Shown here in pieces: positions 48,582-58,700 of a stretch of 64,000 nucleotides of DNA (within the stretch, counting starts at the first letter, position 1; each line of letters begins with the position of its first letter). This DNA is from SLSG01 sp964477035. GTDB lineage: Bacteria; Bacteroidota; Bacteroidia; Bacteroidales; UBA7960. Location: contig CAYZCW010000006.1 in NCBI GenBank assembly GCA_964477035.1, forward strand, positions 121,356 to 185,355. The letters run 5' to 3'. Below the pieces are notes generated by a model. That model was given only the letters and a program-made list of their open reading frames with translations, did no database searches and was not told the DNA's origin. Both the position numbers and the translations under genes were made by a program.

Positions 48582-49979
48582 TTAAAAGCCCAGTGTCTTC
48601 AGCATGGATTTATAGCTTTGTTCCTTGGCGAACAGCTTGGTGGTGTATTCCCCTTCCTCGTCCCGGTCGATGATGACCAGCTTGGGAGCCGGGATCAGGC
48701 AATGCTGGATGCCACCGAAACCACCCAGGCTCTCCTGGTAGGCCCCCGTGTGGAACATCCCGATGTACTGCGGCACATCCTCCCGGATCTTGGGAAGGAA
48801 GATGGCGTTGGAATGCAGCTCCGCATTGTAGTAATCCTGGCTGTCGCAGGTCAGTCCGCCGAGGTTCACCCGCTGGTATTCAGAGTCCCAGTTGTTGACG
48901 GCCAGCAGGATGAAGCGCTGTTTGGCGGCCCAGATGTCGGGCAGGGTGGTCATGAAACTGCTGTCGATCATGTTCCAGTGCTCCCGGTCGTTCTGCTGTT
49001 TCTGGTCCAGTATGGAATAGAGCACCGCCCCGCTTTCCCCGACGGTGAATGCACCGAATTCGGTAAAAATATCGGGTTCAGGCACCCCGTTCTGGTTGCA
49101 TATATTCTTGATCTGGGCGACGATCTCCTCGGTCATGTATTCATAATCATACTCGAAGCCCAGGGAGTTTTTAATGGGAAAGCCCCCGCCAATGTTCAGG
49201 CTGTCCAGTTCGGGGCATATTTTTTTCAAATCGCAATAGACATTGACGCACTTGGAGAGTTCGTTCCAGTAGTAGGCATTGTCCTTGATGCCGGTATTGA
49301 TAAAGAAGTGCAGCATCTTGAGCCCGAAGCGCGGGTCATTCTGGATCCCGGCCTTGTAAAAGGGCACGATGTCGTTGTAGCGGATGCCCAGGCGGGAAGT
49401 GTAAAACTCGAACATGGGCTCCTCCTCTGCGGCGATCCGTATGCCCAGCATGCACTCCCTGTCTTCGCGGATGAGCTCCTTATAGGTCTTCAACTCGCTT
49501 TTGTTGTCCAGGACGGGAATGGTGTTCTGGAAGCCGGCGTTTACCAGGTCGCTGATCTTCTGTGTGTAAAGGGGCCGTTTGAACCCGTTGCAGACGATGT
49601 ATTTGCCTTTGTCGATCAGTCCGAGGTTGTGCAGTTCCTCTACGATGTACAGGTCGAAAGCCGAGGAAGTCTCGATATGGATGTCGTTCTTGAGGGCTTC
49701 CTCCAGCACGAAGCTGAAATGGGAGCTTTTCGTGCAGTAACAGTAATTGTATGCTCCCTTGTAATCCACCCGGGCCATGGCCACGTTGAACAGGCGCTTG
49801 GCCTTCTGTATCTGCTGGCTGATCTTCGGCAGGTAGCTGATCTTTAAGGGGGTCCCGTACTGCTTGATCAGGTCCATCAGGCAGATGTCATGAAAATACA
49901 GCTCGTTGTCCACCACTTTGAATTCCTCCTGGGGAAACTCAAAGGTCTGTTCGATCAGGTCGATGTATTTATTCTTCAT
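48582..49979 (-). CDS. speA: Biosynthetic arginine decarboxylase (PLP, alanine-racemase fold)
   Basis: Makes agmatine from arginine, the entry to polyamine synthesis. The 465-residue cytoplasmic protein has the PLP Lys in NYCYCTKSSHFSF (K84), the phosphate-binding Gly loop LNIGGGFPIKNS, an EFGAFTVGESG segment, and the C-terminal substrate/dimer region MFHTGAYQESLGG. It is shorter than the E. coli SpeA (about 630 residues) and resembles the Bacteroidota-type enzyme. Diaminopimelate or ornithine decarboxylase of the same fold is the alternative. The start at 49979 lies inside a longer frame; the promoter box at 50058-50065 gives a leader of about 75 bases. Confidence 0.87.
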   Translation of the reverse strand: MKNKYIDLIEQTFEFPQEEFKVVDNELYFHDICLMDLIKQYGTPLKISYLPKISQQIQKAKRLFNVAMARVDYKGAYNYCYCTKSSHFSFVLEEALKNDIHIETSSAFDLYIVEELHNLGLIDKGKYIVCNGFKRPLYTQKISDLVNAGFQNTIPVLDNKSELKTYKELIREDRECMLGIRIAAEEEPMFEFYTSRLGIRYNDIVPFYKAGIQNDPRFGLKMLHFFINTGIKDNAYYWNELSKCVNVYCDLKKICPELDSLNIGGGFPIKNSLGFEYDYEYMTEEIVAQIKNICNQNGVPEPDIFTEFGAFTVGESGAVLYSILDQKQQNDREHWNMIDSSFMTTLPDIWAAKQRFILLAVNNWDSEYQRVNLGGLTCDSQDYYNAELHSNAIFLPKIREDVPQYIGMFHTGAYQESLGGFGGIQHCLIPAPKLVIIDRDEEGEYTTKLFAKEQSYKSMLKTLGF

Positions 49980-50057
49980 TTTTTGCAGCAAATTGAAAAA
50001 GTAACCCACCTGGTTTGGCAGAAACCATGCAATCCGGGTGAGTTACTTTGCTCCATG

Positions 50058-50065
50058 CAAAGATA
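50058..50065 (-). promoter_or_regulatory. Candidate -7 box (TATCTTTG) for speA
   Basis: TAnnTTTG match in the gap after lepB, 79 bases before the speA ATG. Confidence 0.5.
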
Positions 50066-50085
50066 ATCGATTATTGCGGAACCCT

Positions 50086-51579
50086 TCAGCGGATGATGCG
50101 GAATGTTTTGTTGAACCGCACCCTGGCAGGGAAACTTTTGGTATTGTCGAGCGACAACCAGACAAACATGGCGCGGCCCACAATGTGGTCCTCGGGGACC
50201 AGCCCCCAGAACCTCGAATCGGCCGAGTTGTGGCGGTTGTCTCCCATCATGAAGTAGTAGTCCATCTCAAAGGTGTAGGAGGTGGCGGGTTGCCCGTTGA
50301 TCAGGATGTCATCGTCTGTGATCTCCAGGGTGTTGCCTTCGTACACCCCGATGAGGCGTTCGTAAAGGGGGATGGTTTGGTGGTTGATCGCCACGGTCGA
50401 GCCCCTGGCCGGGATGAATAAGGGTCCGAACTGGTCTTCGTTCCACGGATACAGGGGGTTGTGCGGGAATACATAAAACTCGGGATTTCCCGCCGGACGC
50501 GTCATTTTACCCGTGCTGATCACGTGGGGCAGCTGCCGGATCTGCCCGGCCGCCTCCTCGCCCGTGGCCAGGATGTAGAGGTTGGGCCCGGCCTGTCCCC
50601 ACTCCGTGACACCGAGCCGTTCCACCGTCCTCGGGGAGAGGGGGGTGCCGTCGGTCATGACCTGGTAGTTGTGCTGTACCCCGGGCATATCGGGCAGGGG
50701 GGTGCCATTGATGTGCACGATCCCGTCGATGATCTGCAGGGTGTCGCCGGCGATGCCCACGGCCCGCTTGATGTAATTCTCCCTTTTGTCGACCGGACGG
50801 CTGATCACATCGTAATTGCCCCAGACGGCATCCCGCCCCATCTCACGCACCAGGGCGTAATAACTCTGGTTCTGCATCTGCAACGCCACCGTGTCCCCAT
50901 CGGGGTAATTGAACACCACGACATCGTTGTTCCGGATGCTGCGCAGGCCCGGGAAGCGGTAGTAGGGAAGCCTGACCCACTCCACGTATGATTTCGTGTA
51001 CTCCGTGAGCGGCAGGGTGTGGTGGGCGAAAGGAAAGGCGATGGGTGTGTTGGGTACCTTGGGGCCGTAACTGACCTTGCTGACGAAAAGGTAATCCCCC
51101 ACCAGCAGGGATTTCTCCATGGAGGAGGTGGGGATGGTATAGGCCTCCACCATGAAGGTGCGGATGATCACGGCGGCCACCACCGCAAAAATGATGGCAT
51201 CGGCCCACTCCCGGGCCGCGGTTTTTTTTATCACCGGCAACCGGGTCGGGTGGACGTAATGCTCTCCGGGGGCAAATCCCAGGTAAGGCAAATAGATGAA
51301 AGGAAAGATCACCCCCAGCGCCTGGTCCAGCAGGCCGTGCTTGTTGAAGCACTTGAGGGTGTCCACCACCATGAGCAACAGGGTAAACACATTGATGAAG
51401 GGGATGAGGACAAACAGATACCACCAGAGGGGCTTGTGGATCACTTTCAGCCAGATATAGATGTTGTAAAAGGGCACAATGGCCATCCACCCTGCATGGC
51501 CGGCCTTTTCAAAGATGCGCCAAAGCCCGGCAGCCGAAGCCAGGAAAAAAGACAGGGTCAATAACATATAAATGCTCAT
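50086..51579 (-). CDS. lepB: Signal peptidase I with extra N-terminal membrane domain
   Basis: Removes signal peptides from secreted proteins at the outer face of the inner membrane. The protein is 497 residues. An N-terminal domain (about 1-105) with three or four hydrophobic helices (MLLTLSFFLASAAGL, WWYLFVLIPFINVFTLLLMV) precedes the peptidase. The peptidase has its own anchor (AIIFAVVAAVIIRTF), the catalytic Ser in IPTSSMEKSL (S153) and the general-base Lys in YIKRAVGIAGD (K271). A large insertion between the later motifs and a final YYFMMGDNRHNSADSR box are typical of Bacteroidota LepB. It is the last gene of the par-dapB unit. Confidence 0.95.
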   Translation of the reverse strand: MSIYMLLTLSFFLASAAGLWRIFEKAGHAGWMAIVPFYNIYIWLKVIHKPLWWYLFVLIPFINVFTLLLMVVDTLKCFNKHGLLDQALGVIFPFIYLPYLGFAPGEHYVHPTRLPVIKKTAAREWADAIIFAVVAAVIIRTFMVEAYTIPTSSMEKSLLVGDYLFVSKVSYGPKVPNTPIAFPFAHHTLPLTEYTKSYVEWVRLPYYRFPGLRSIRNNDVVVFNYPDGDTVALQMQNQSYYALVREMGRDAVWGNYDVISRPVDKRENYIKRAVGIAGDTLQIIDGIVHINGTPLPDMPGVQHNYQVMTDGTPLSPRTVERLGVTEWGQAGPNLYILATGEEAAGQIRQLPHVISTGKMTRPAGNPEFYVFPHNPLYPWNEDQFGPLFIPARGSTVAINHQTIPLYERLIGVYEGNTLEITDDDILINGQPATSYTFEMDYYFMMGDNRHNSADSRFWGLVPEDHIVGRAMFVWLSLDNTKSFPARVRFNKTFRIIR

Positions 51580-51588
51580 GGGTTTGGT

Positions 51589-52320
51589 TTAAAGGTTCAA
51601 CATGTCCTTCATGGTAAAAACGCCTTTTTTGCCGGCGACCCAGTTTGCCGCCATCAGGGCCCCTTCCGCGAAGCCCTGGCGGTTGAAGGCGGTGTGCCTG
51701 ATCTCGATGCTGTCGACGGGGGACCGGTAGTCCACTACATGGGTTCCGGTGACCCCTTCCCGGCGGATGGCCTGGATGGGCAGTTCGCCGTCCCGGCCCT
51801 CCTGTTCGGACAGCACCCAGCAGCTCATGTCATTGCGGGCATGGAGGATCTCTTCTGCCAGGGCAACGGCCGTGCCGCTGGGGGCATCCAGCTTTTGGGT
51901 ATGGTGGGTTTCGGTGATGCGGGGCCTGTAAGCCGGAAGCCCGGCCATCATCCCGGCCAGCCGCCGGTTGATTTCGAAAAACAGGTTGACCCCGATGCTG
52001 AAATTGGGGCTGTGGAACAGGGCCTGCTCTTTTTCCAGACACAGCTGCCTGATGCGGGGCAGCTCCTTTTGCCAGCCGGTGGTGCCGCACACCACGGGCA
52101 GCTGCCTGTCAAAACAGCGCAGGATGTTTCCCGGGGCCTGGTCAGGCACCGTGAATTCAATGGCCACCGAGGCCTGTCCGAGTCCGGCTTCACGCTCGTG
52201 CCAGTCGCCGGGGCTGTCGATGACGGCCACGACGAGGTGTCCTTGTTCCAGGGCCATCTTCTCGATTTCCCGGCCCATTTTGCCGTACCCGATCAGGGCG
52301 ATATGCAAGCCTCGCTTCAT
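51589..52320 (-). CDS. dapB: 4-hydroxy-tetrahydrodipicolinate reductase
   Basis: Reduces the dapA product in the diaminopimelate/lysine pathway with NAD(P)H. The 243-residue protein has the cofactor loop IGYGKMGRE (10-18), the hinge CGTTGWQKEL (78-87) and the catalytic HHTQKLDAPSGTA (139-151, His and Lys). The segment SPNFSIGVNLFFE is conserved. It sits 2 bases after the DUF5683 gene and 9 before lepB. Confidence 0.97.
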   Translation of the reverse strand: MKRGLHIALIGYGKMGREIEKMALEQGHLVVAVIDSPGDWHEREAGLGQASVAIEFTVPDQAPGNILRCFDRQLPVVCGTTGWQKELPRIRQLCLEKEQALFHSPNFSIGVNLFFEINRRLAGMMAGLPAYRPRITETHHTQKLDAPSGTAVALAEEILHARNDMSCWVLSEQEGRDGELPIQAIRREGVTGTHVVDYRSPVDSIEIRHTAFNRQGFAEGALMAANWVAGKKGVFTMKDMLNL

Positions 52321-52322
52321 GA

Positions 52323-52994
52323 TTAAAAGTTGATGGTGAATGTCAGCCCGGCCGGGGTCGTGCCGGCCGGCAGGCCCGGATGCCCTCCCATGGGCTGCAG
52401 CCGCAGGCTGAGGTCTTCCCGCACGTCAAAGTCCATCAGGTGTGCATCCACGTTGGCGTCGAGGATGTTCAGGATATACAGGGCCACCCCCAGCAGGTAG
52501 GTGACTTCCAGGTTCCGGCGGTAATAGTTCATGGCCCGCTGCAACACATCGGTTGAATGCAGGGGGAAACCGTCCACCGTATTGGGATTGCCATCCACCC
52601 GGGCAATATAGGCAGACCGCCATTTCTGGTATTCCGTGTTGTTCATGTTCACAAAATAGGCAAGGGTGCCAAAGCCTGCATAGATGATGGGAATCTTCCA
52701 GTATTTGCGGTTGTATACCTGCCCCAGTCCCGGCAGACTGGCCGATAGCATGGCTGCCCTGGCCGGGGATACCAGCGGGCGGGATGGTTCCGCCTGCTCC
52801 TCCACAGGGTCTGTGTGGGTCCCTGCTTCCTGTCCCGCAGTCCCCGGCACAGGTTGTGACCGGGCCGGCAGCGGACCGGGCGCACACAGCAGGATGGTCA
52901 GTCCCGCCAGGCCCGCCAGGATCCCCCGGCAGGACCGCCTGGTGAGGGGCCTGCGACCCGTGCGGGTGCTGCTGGGTTCTTGTGCCGGGATCAA
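52323..52994 (-). CDS. DUF5683 domain-containing protein
   Basis: A 223-residue membrane-associated protein. A basic N-terminus with a hydrophobic segment (about 26-42) is probably a signal or anchor. It is followed by a Pro/Glu-rich linker (about 45-75) and the DUF5683 core: ASLPGLGQVYNRKYWKIPIIYAG over about 84-106, with a second hydrophobic stretch, and YLLGVALYILNILDANVDAHL over about 167-187. The family is fixed in Bacteroidota next to parB and dapB, and its function is unknown. It is separated from both neighbours by only 2 bases, so cotranscription is nearly certain. Confidence 0.88.
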   Translation of the reverse strand: MIPAQEPSSTRTGRRPLTRRSCRGILAGLAGLTILLCAPGPLPARSQPVPGTAGQEAGTHTDPVEEQAEPSRPLVSPARAAMLSASLPGLGQVYNRKYWKIPIIYAGFGTLAYFVNMNNTEYQKWRSAYIARVDGNPNTVDGFPLHSTDVLQRAMNYYRRNLEVTYLLGVALYILNILDANVDAHLMDFDVREDLSLRLQPMGGHPGLPAGTTPAGLTFTINF

Positions 52995-52996
52995 AA

Positions 52997-53911
52997 TTAC
53001 TTCTTTAAAAGACTCAGGATGCGATCCAGGTCGTCGTGCGAAGTAAAACCGATTTGGATCGATCCTTTTCCGTTGGTGCGGACCCTGACCCTGACCCTCG
53101 AATCGTACAGGTAGGCCAGGTCCTTCTCGGCCTGCTGCAGTTCTTCCTGCAGCGGGCTGGGGGGAAGCGGCCCCACTTCCGGTGCTTGCTCCGCATCTTC
53201 CTTCTTCTCCTCGAGCAGGTCTTTGACAATGTCCTCCACGGCCCGAACGGACAGGCCTTCGCTGAGGATGTCCTGGTAGACGTCCAGCTGCGTTTGCAAA
53301 TCGGACAGGGACAACAGGGCCCTGGCATGTCCGACGCTGATCAGATCCTGCCTCAGTCCCAGCTGAATGTCACTGGGCAGTTTGAGCAGTCGCAGGAAGT
53401 TGGCGATGGCCGACCGGCTTTTCCCCATCCGTTCGCTGAGCATTTCCTGGGTCAGCTGGTATTCCTGAATCAGTTGTTTATAGCCCAGGGCCACCTCGAT
53501 CGGATTAAGGTCTTCCCGCTGGATGTTTTCGGTGATGGCCATCTCCAGCATGGAGTGGTCTGTGGCGGTGATGATGTAGGCCGGAATGTCTGACAACCCG
53601 GCCAAAAGGGATGCCTTGTACCGTCTTTCACCCGAAATAAGCTGCAGTTTGCCGTCATCCATCTTGCGCAGGGTCACCGGCTGGATCACGCCCTGCTCCT
53701 TGATGGAAGCCGCCAGCTCCTGCAGGGCTTCTTCGTCGAAATCAGTCCGGGGCTGGTAGGGGTTGCTTTCGATCAGGTCCAGGGGAACCTTGCCAATGGT
53801 CCCCACGGGAAGCAGGTCCTTTTCCGCATCATAGACAGGCTGTGTCTCCCCGCCCGACCCTTCCAGCAGGGCACTCAATCCCTTTCCGAGGGCTCTTTTC
53901 TTGGCGTTCAT
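52997..53911 (-). CDS. parB: Chromosome-partitioning protein ParB
   Basis: A 304-residue CTPase and parS-binding protein that forms the segregation complex with ParA. The N-terminal LGKGLSALL is followed by the ParB/Srx domain with PYQPRTDFDEEAL, the CTP-binding ISGERRYKASLLAG (about 100-113), and TENIQREDLNPIE. The HTH domain (MSERMGKSRSAIANFLRLLKLP over about 158-179) binds parS. The C-terminal dimerisation domain includes a KGSIQIGF strand. It overlaps parA by 4 bases. I saw no complete parS in the window. Confidence 0.96.
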   Translation of the reverse strand: MNAKKRALGKGLSALLEGSGGETQPVYDAEKDLLPVGTIGKVPLDLIESNPYQPRTDFDEEALQELAASIKEQGVIQPVTLRKMDDGKLQLISGERRYKASLLAGLSDIPAYIITATDHSMLEMAITENIQREDLNPIEVALGYKQLIQEYQLTQEMLSERMGKSRSAIANFLRLLKLPSDIQLGLRQDLISVGHARALLSLSDLQTQLDVYQDILSEGLSVRAVEDIVKDLLEEKKEDAEQAPEVGPLPPSPLQEELQQAEKDLAYLYDSRVRVRVRTNGKGSIQIGFTSHDDLDRILSLLKK

Positions 53912-54717
53912 GGTTCGATCTCAATGTTTTTTTCCGAGGGATGCATGCGGGTCATCGCATTCTTCTGAAGCAGCTCGCGGGCGAGATTCAGGTAGTTGAT
54001 GGCTCCCCTGCTCTGGGCGTCGTGCATGATGATGGTCTCTCCGAAGCTGGGGGCTTCGCCCAGCTTGGTATTGCGGTGGATGATGGTCTGGAACACCAGA
54101 TCCTGGAAGTGGTTACGCACCTCTTCCACCACCTGGTTGGAAAGCCGCAGGCGGTTGTCGTACATGGTCAGCAGGATGCCTTCGATTTCCAGGGTGGTGT
54201 TCAGGCGTGACTGCACGATCTTGATGGTGTTCAGCAGCTTGCCAAGGCCTTCCAGGGCGAAATACTCGCACTGCACCGGAACGATCACCGAGTCGGCGGC
54301 CGTCAGGGCATTCACGGTGATCAGGCCCAGGGAAGGGGAGCAGTCTATGATGATGAAATCATAGTGCCGGCGCACCTTGTCGATGACATGGCGCATCATT
54401 TTTTCCCGGTTGGGCAGGTTGATCATCTCTATCTCTGCCCCCACCAGGTCGATGTGCGCGGGGATGAGGTCCAGGTTGGGGGTGGAGGTTGTCAGCAGGA
54501 TGTTGGCGGGCTCCACATCGTCGATGATGCATTCGTAGATACTGGTCTTGACCACCTTGGGATCGAAACCCACACCCGAAGTGGCATTGGCCTGGGGATC
54601 CGCATCGATCAGCAGGGTTTTGTATTCCAGGATGGCGAGGCTGGCCGCCAGGTTGATGGCCGTGGTGGTTTTTCCCACCCCTCCTTTTTGGTTTGCAATC
54701 GCAATGACTTTACTCAT
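53908..54717 (-). CDS. parA: Chromosome-partitioning ATPase ParA (Soj)
   Basis: A 269-residue deviant Walker ATPase that drives origin segregation. The P-loop is NQKGGVGKTT (9-18) with the signature Lys, the Walker A' segment is LLIDADPQANAT, and Walker B is FIIIDCSPSLGLIT. The short N-terminus lacks a DNA-binding HTH, so it is the chromosomal (type Ib-like) form. It begins the five-gene unit parA-parB-DUF5683-dapB-lepB. A candidate promoter lies at 54807-54814. Confidence 0.97.
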   Translation of the reverse strand: MSKVIAIANQKGGVGKTTTAINLAASLAILEYKTLLIDADPQANATSGVGFDPKVVKTSIYECIIDDVEPANILLTTSTPNLDLIPAHIDLVGAEIEMINLPNREKMMRHVIDKVRRHYDFIIIDCSPSLGLITVNALTAADSVIVPVQCEYFALEGLGKLLNTIKIVQSRLNTTLEIEGILLTMYDNRLRLSNQVVEEVRNHFQDLVFQTIIHRNTKLGEAPSFGETIIMHDAQSRGAINYLNLARELLQKNAMTRMHPSEKNIEIEP

Positions 54718-54806
54718 AAGGGGGTAATCCGTAACGTGTAATGGTTGACTCCCTCCTTGCCGGTCAATCCAATGGAAAGAACCGTGCTGGCGGAAAAGGA
54801 TGAATG

Positions 54807-54814
54807 CAAATTTA
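54807..54814 (-). promoter_or_regulatory. Candidate -7 box (TAAATTTG) for the parA operon
   Basis: TAnnTTTG match about 90 bases upstream of the parA ATG, in the gap following the membrane-protein gene. Confidence 0.45.
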
Positions 54815-54846
54815 CTGATTCTGGCGCCTTTGGCCAGTCTTTTTTG

Positions 54847-55707
54847 TTAAAAAATACCAAAGCCCCGGGGCCACAGGCAGGCCACCATCTGTTGGGCGGT
54901 GTCCACGGCGGCACCCGCTCCCTCCTCGGTCCAGTCGATCTCGGATCCGAGCAGGCTGTGGGGAATCATGAAGACCACCAGCATGACCAAGGCAGCCACG
55001 ATCACCCAGGTCCTGTGGTAGGGGTTTTTCCGGACCCTGGCAAGGGCGATGATCCAAAACAGGAAGGCCACGGCCGTCTTGTTGTCTGTCAGGTCCGTGC
55101 CAAAAGGCCAGCCGGTCCACCAGGCGCCAAAAGCAAATTTCTGGATGACGGGTCCGAAGATCAGCCCCCCCAGTAACAGGGTCACGACGGTCCACAGGCT
55201 CAGCGCCTGCGTCTTTTCGTTGAACAACGCGGCCAATCCTGCCCGGGTGCTCAGCAGCATGGCCAGGAACATCGCCAGGATATGGGGGATCATGGCCCAG
55301 GCGGGCACGCTGCCTCTGAAACGTATGGTCACGGGTTCCTCCGTCAGGGCCACGGTGTCCTCCCCTTTCTGCAGAAAGATGTGGTATTTGATCTTGCCTG
55401 CCGGAGGCTGCTGCGGGATGGTGGCCACCAGCTGTCCTTCCCTGCGCTGCAGGGGGAGTTCCTGCCATGCGTCATGGCTGGGGGTTCGTTTGATGCGGTA
55501 GTAGCCGTTGATGGAGGCATCTTCCACGTCCACCCTGATGGGGGCGTCCAAAGGCATGGGGAAGGAGCGGATCAGACGGTAGCTGATCTCACTGCCACCG
55601 ATCTCTACGGTCCCCCTGAGGGGGTGGGTCGGTCCTGTGCGGCGCTGGTAATAGGCGCTTCCCAGGGTAAGCACGACGGCGAGGATCCAAAGCAGGGTCT
55701 TTCTCAT
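54847..55707 (-). CDS. Predicted membrane protein with N-terminal extracytoplasmic beta domain
   Basis: A 286-residue protein. I do not recognise a characterised family, although similar proteins occur in Bacteroidota. An N-terminal helix (about 4-20) is followed by a beta-rich domain (about 30-130, with VEDASINGYYRIKRT and KIKYHIFLQKGEDTVALTEE) that looks extracytoplasmic. Four transmembrane helices then follow: about 138-153, 172-190, 214-229 and 241-257. A conserved-looking WWTGWPFGTDLTDNK lies between helices 2 and 3. The start at 55707 places a basic MRKT before the first helix. It is separated by 74 bases from the GH3 gene upstream and may be cotranscribed with it. Confidence 0.72.
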   Translation of the reverse strand: MRKTLLWILAVVLTLGSAYYQRRTGPTHPLRGTVEIGGSEISYRLIRSFPMPLDAPIRVDVEDASINGYYRIKRTPSHDAWQELPLQRREGQLVATIPQQPPAGKIKYHIFLQKGEDTVALTEEPVTIRFRGSVPAWAMIPHILAMFLAMLLSTRAGLAALFNEKTQALSLWTVVTLLLGGLIFGPVIQKFAFGAWWTGWPFGTDLTDNKTAVAFLFWIIALARVRKNPYHRTWVIVAALVMLVVFMIPHSLLGSEIDWTEEGAGAAVDTAQQMVACLWPRGFGIF

Positions 55708-55781
55708 AGCGGTCGGGTCAATCAAAGGTTATGAATCATTCAGACTGGTTTTCGTCGGATGGGGCCGGCGGCCTCCGGGCT

Positions 55782-58700
55782 TCAAGGCAGGTGCTCCTGC
55801 CGCTCGTGCCGGCTTTTCGCTATCGCCTGGTAGGCTGCTTCCAGGATGTCGGTCCGTAAGTTGAGCCGGGCCAGGCCGTTGTTGGACTGATCCGGCCAGG
55901 TGCGGTTCGAAAGGAACACATAGACCAGGTTCTCCGCCGGGTCCACCCAGGCGTAGGTGCCCGTAAAACCTGAATGCCCGTAGCTGTCGGGAGAGGCGCT
56001 CTTGCTGCCCGGTCCCTCCTGCCCGGTGGTGATCGACGGCTTGTCGAACCCCAGCCCGCGGCGGTTGCGGTTCCCGGCAAACTGCACGCTGGAAAACTCC
56101 CGGATGCTCTCCGGGGTGACATACTGCCTGCCGGCATAGGTGCCCTCCTGAAGGAACACCTGCAGGAGCACCGCCATATCCAGGGCGTTGGAGAACAGCC
56201 CGGCGTGACCTGCCACCCCGCCCAGCATGGCGGCGGCCGGGTCGTTCACATGGCCGTGGAGGACCTGCCTGCGGAAAACCGTGTCCCGCTCCGAAGGCGT
56301 GATGCGTTCGCGCCCGAATCTTTGCATGGGCAGGAATCCCATGGTGGACAGACCCAGTGGCCGGAAGAACACCGAATCCGCATAGCGGTCCACCGTCAGT
56401 CCGGTTACCGTCTCGATCACCTCGGCCAGCAGGATGAACCCCAGGTCGCTGTAAAGGTAGTCGCGGCTGTGTCGCAGGGGGGACTCCAGGATGCGTGAAA
56501 AGATCGTATCCCGGTAATCCCGGCGGATATACATGTGGGCGGCCACCTCCACGGGAAAATCATCCGACACCAGCTCCTGGTAAATGGTGGGGGTATCCTC
56601 CCCCGGGAGGGTCTCCCGGAAAAAAGGGATCCAGGCCTGCAAACGGGCCTGGTGGGCCATGACCTCCCGGATGCGCAGCTCCGCCTTGTTGCTGCCTGCC
56701 AGCCAGGGCAGGTAGTGTCCGAGGGACTGGTCCAGGTCGATCAGGCCCCGCTCGGAGAGGTGCATGACCGAGGCCGTGGTGGCCGCAATTTTCGTCAGGG
56801 AGGCCAGATCGTACAGGTCGGTTGTCCTGACCGGCAGGAGGCTGTCCCACGTATGGTGTCCGAAGGCCTTGTGGTAGATCACCTTGCCATCCCGGACCAA
56901 TACCACCTGACAACCCGGGTAGGCCTTTCTTTGGATGCCAAGCAGCGCCAGGCTGTCTATGGGGGCCAGATACCGGCTGTCGATGCCCACGTCTTCCGGT
57001 TCAGAAAAACCGACCCGGAACCCTTCGGGGGTGAGCTGGCCCATGGTGGCCGGAAAGTAGGGCGGGACGCTCACCGGCAGCCGGCCCCTTGCGGGCAGGC
57101 CGCCGAAAACCACCTGTGCCGCCGCTTCTTCATAGACCTGCCCGTCCTGGTACGCCACCAGGATGGCCTCCAGGCCGGGGATGCTTTCCCTGAAATAATC
57201 CAGGCTGTAAGGGTTGGCAAACAGCAACAGCACCACCTTGTGTTGTTCGGACACCCTCTGTACCAGGTCGATCGTTGCCTGGTTGATGCCGTACTGCCGG
57301 GAGGGGAACATGGAGTTGTCGTGCACCGACAGGATCACGGTGTCATAGCCTCTGAGGTCCTCCAGAATGCGGCCGGCCTGCTCCTCGGTGTGTGCTTTCG
57401 GCAGGGTCAGCCGGGGCAATTCCCGGTAATTGCCCAGCATGGTCTGCAAGGCATTCCCGCTGGAGGCACCGACGGCCAGGGATGCCACCCTGCCTGAGGA
57501 TGCCTCCCGCAAGGGCACCAGCCCGCCCTCGTTTTTCACCAGGGTGATGGCGGCCTGCACCAGGTTGCGGTTCAGTTGCCGGGCGAAGGGGGTGTTGAGG
57601 TCCGCCACCAGGTTGTCCATGCGCACTGCCCCCCCCAGGTCGAGTCCGGCCAGTTGTTTAAAATGAAGGACCTTGCGGCAGGCGTCATTCACCAGGCTTT
57701 CGGGGATGTCTCCCCGTTCCACCGCCCCTTTGATGGTCCGGATGGCCGCCGGGACATTTTCCGGGAGCAGCAGGATGTCGTTCCCTGCCATGAGGGCCCG
57801 CAGCTCCAGCTCGCCGGACTCGAAGAAGTCGCTGACCCCGGCCATGTCCAGGGCGTCTGTCACGACCAGTCCGCCGAACCCCATATGGCTTTTCAGCAGG
57901 CCCCTGACTGTGTTCTCCGAGAGGGTGGAGGCCAGGTCGGGTTCTTCTTCCAGGGCCGGGATCTGCAGGTGGGCGATCATGACGGCGTGCAGGCCCTGGC
58001 GGAACAATTCCCGGAAGGGGAGGAGGTGGATGGAGTCGATCTCATGGAAGCTATGATTGATCAGAGGCAGGGTGTGATGGGAGTCGGCGTTCGTGTCGCC
58101 GTGCCCGGGAAAATGCTTGGCACAGGCCAGGATGCCGGCCTCCTGCAGGCCTTTCATGTAAGCGGTGCCCTTGGCGGCCACCAGGCGGGGGTTCTCTCCG
58201 AATGCCCGGGAGTTGATCACCGGGTTGTCCGGGTTGTTGTTGACATCCACCACCGGTGCAAAGTTCATGTGGACCCCCATGCGACGGAGCTGGCGCCCGA
58301 TCTCCCTGCCCATATTGTAGATCAGGTCATCGTCTGTGACGGCCCCAAGGGTCATCTGCCGGGGAAAGCTGATGGTGCTGTCCAGCCGCATGGCCAGCCC
58401 CCATTCGGCGTCCATGGCCACCAGCACCGGGGTGCGCGCCATTTCCTGAATGCGGTTCGTCAGGGCTGCCTGCCGGGCGGGTCCCCCGCGGAAGAAGGCC
58501 ACGCCGCCCAGGTTGTATTGCTGCACCAGCCGGAGCTGCTGATCGTAATAGGCCTGGTCGCGGTCGGTATGGATGCGGATCATCAGCAACTGGGCGATGC
58601 GCCCTTCCAGGTCCAGGGTGGCCATCACCGAATCGACCCAGGGGCTGGCCTGCGGCCGGGTGTTGTCACCGGCAAGGCTGGTCGCGGGCGTCGCGGCGGC

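Noticed and set aside
46251..49847. Long plus-strand open frames opposite ftsK and speA
   Set aside because: Both true genes have intact family motifs; the opposite frames have none and only mirror codon bias.
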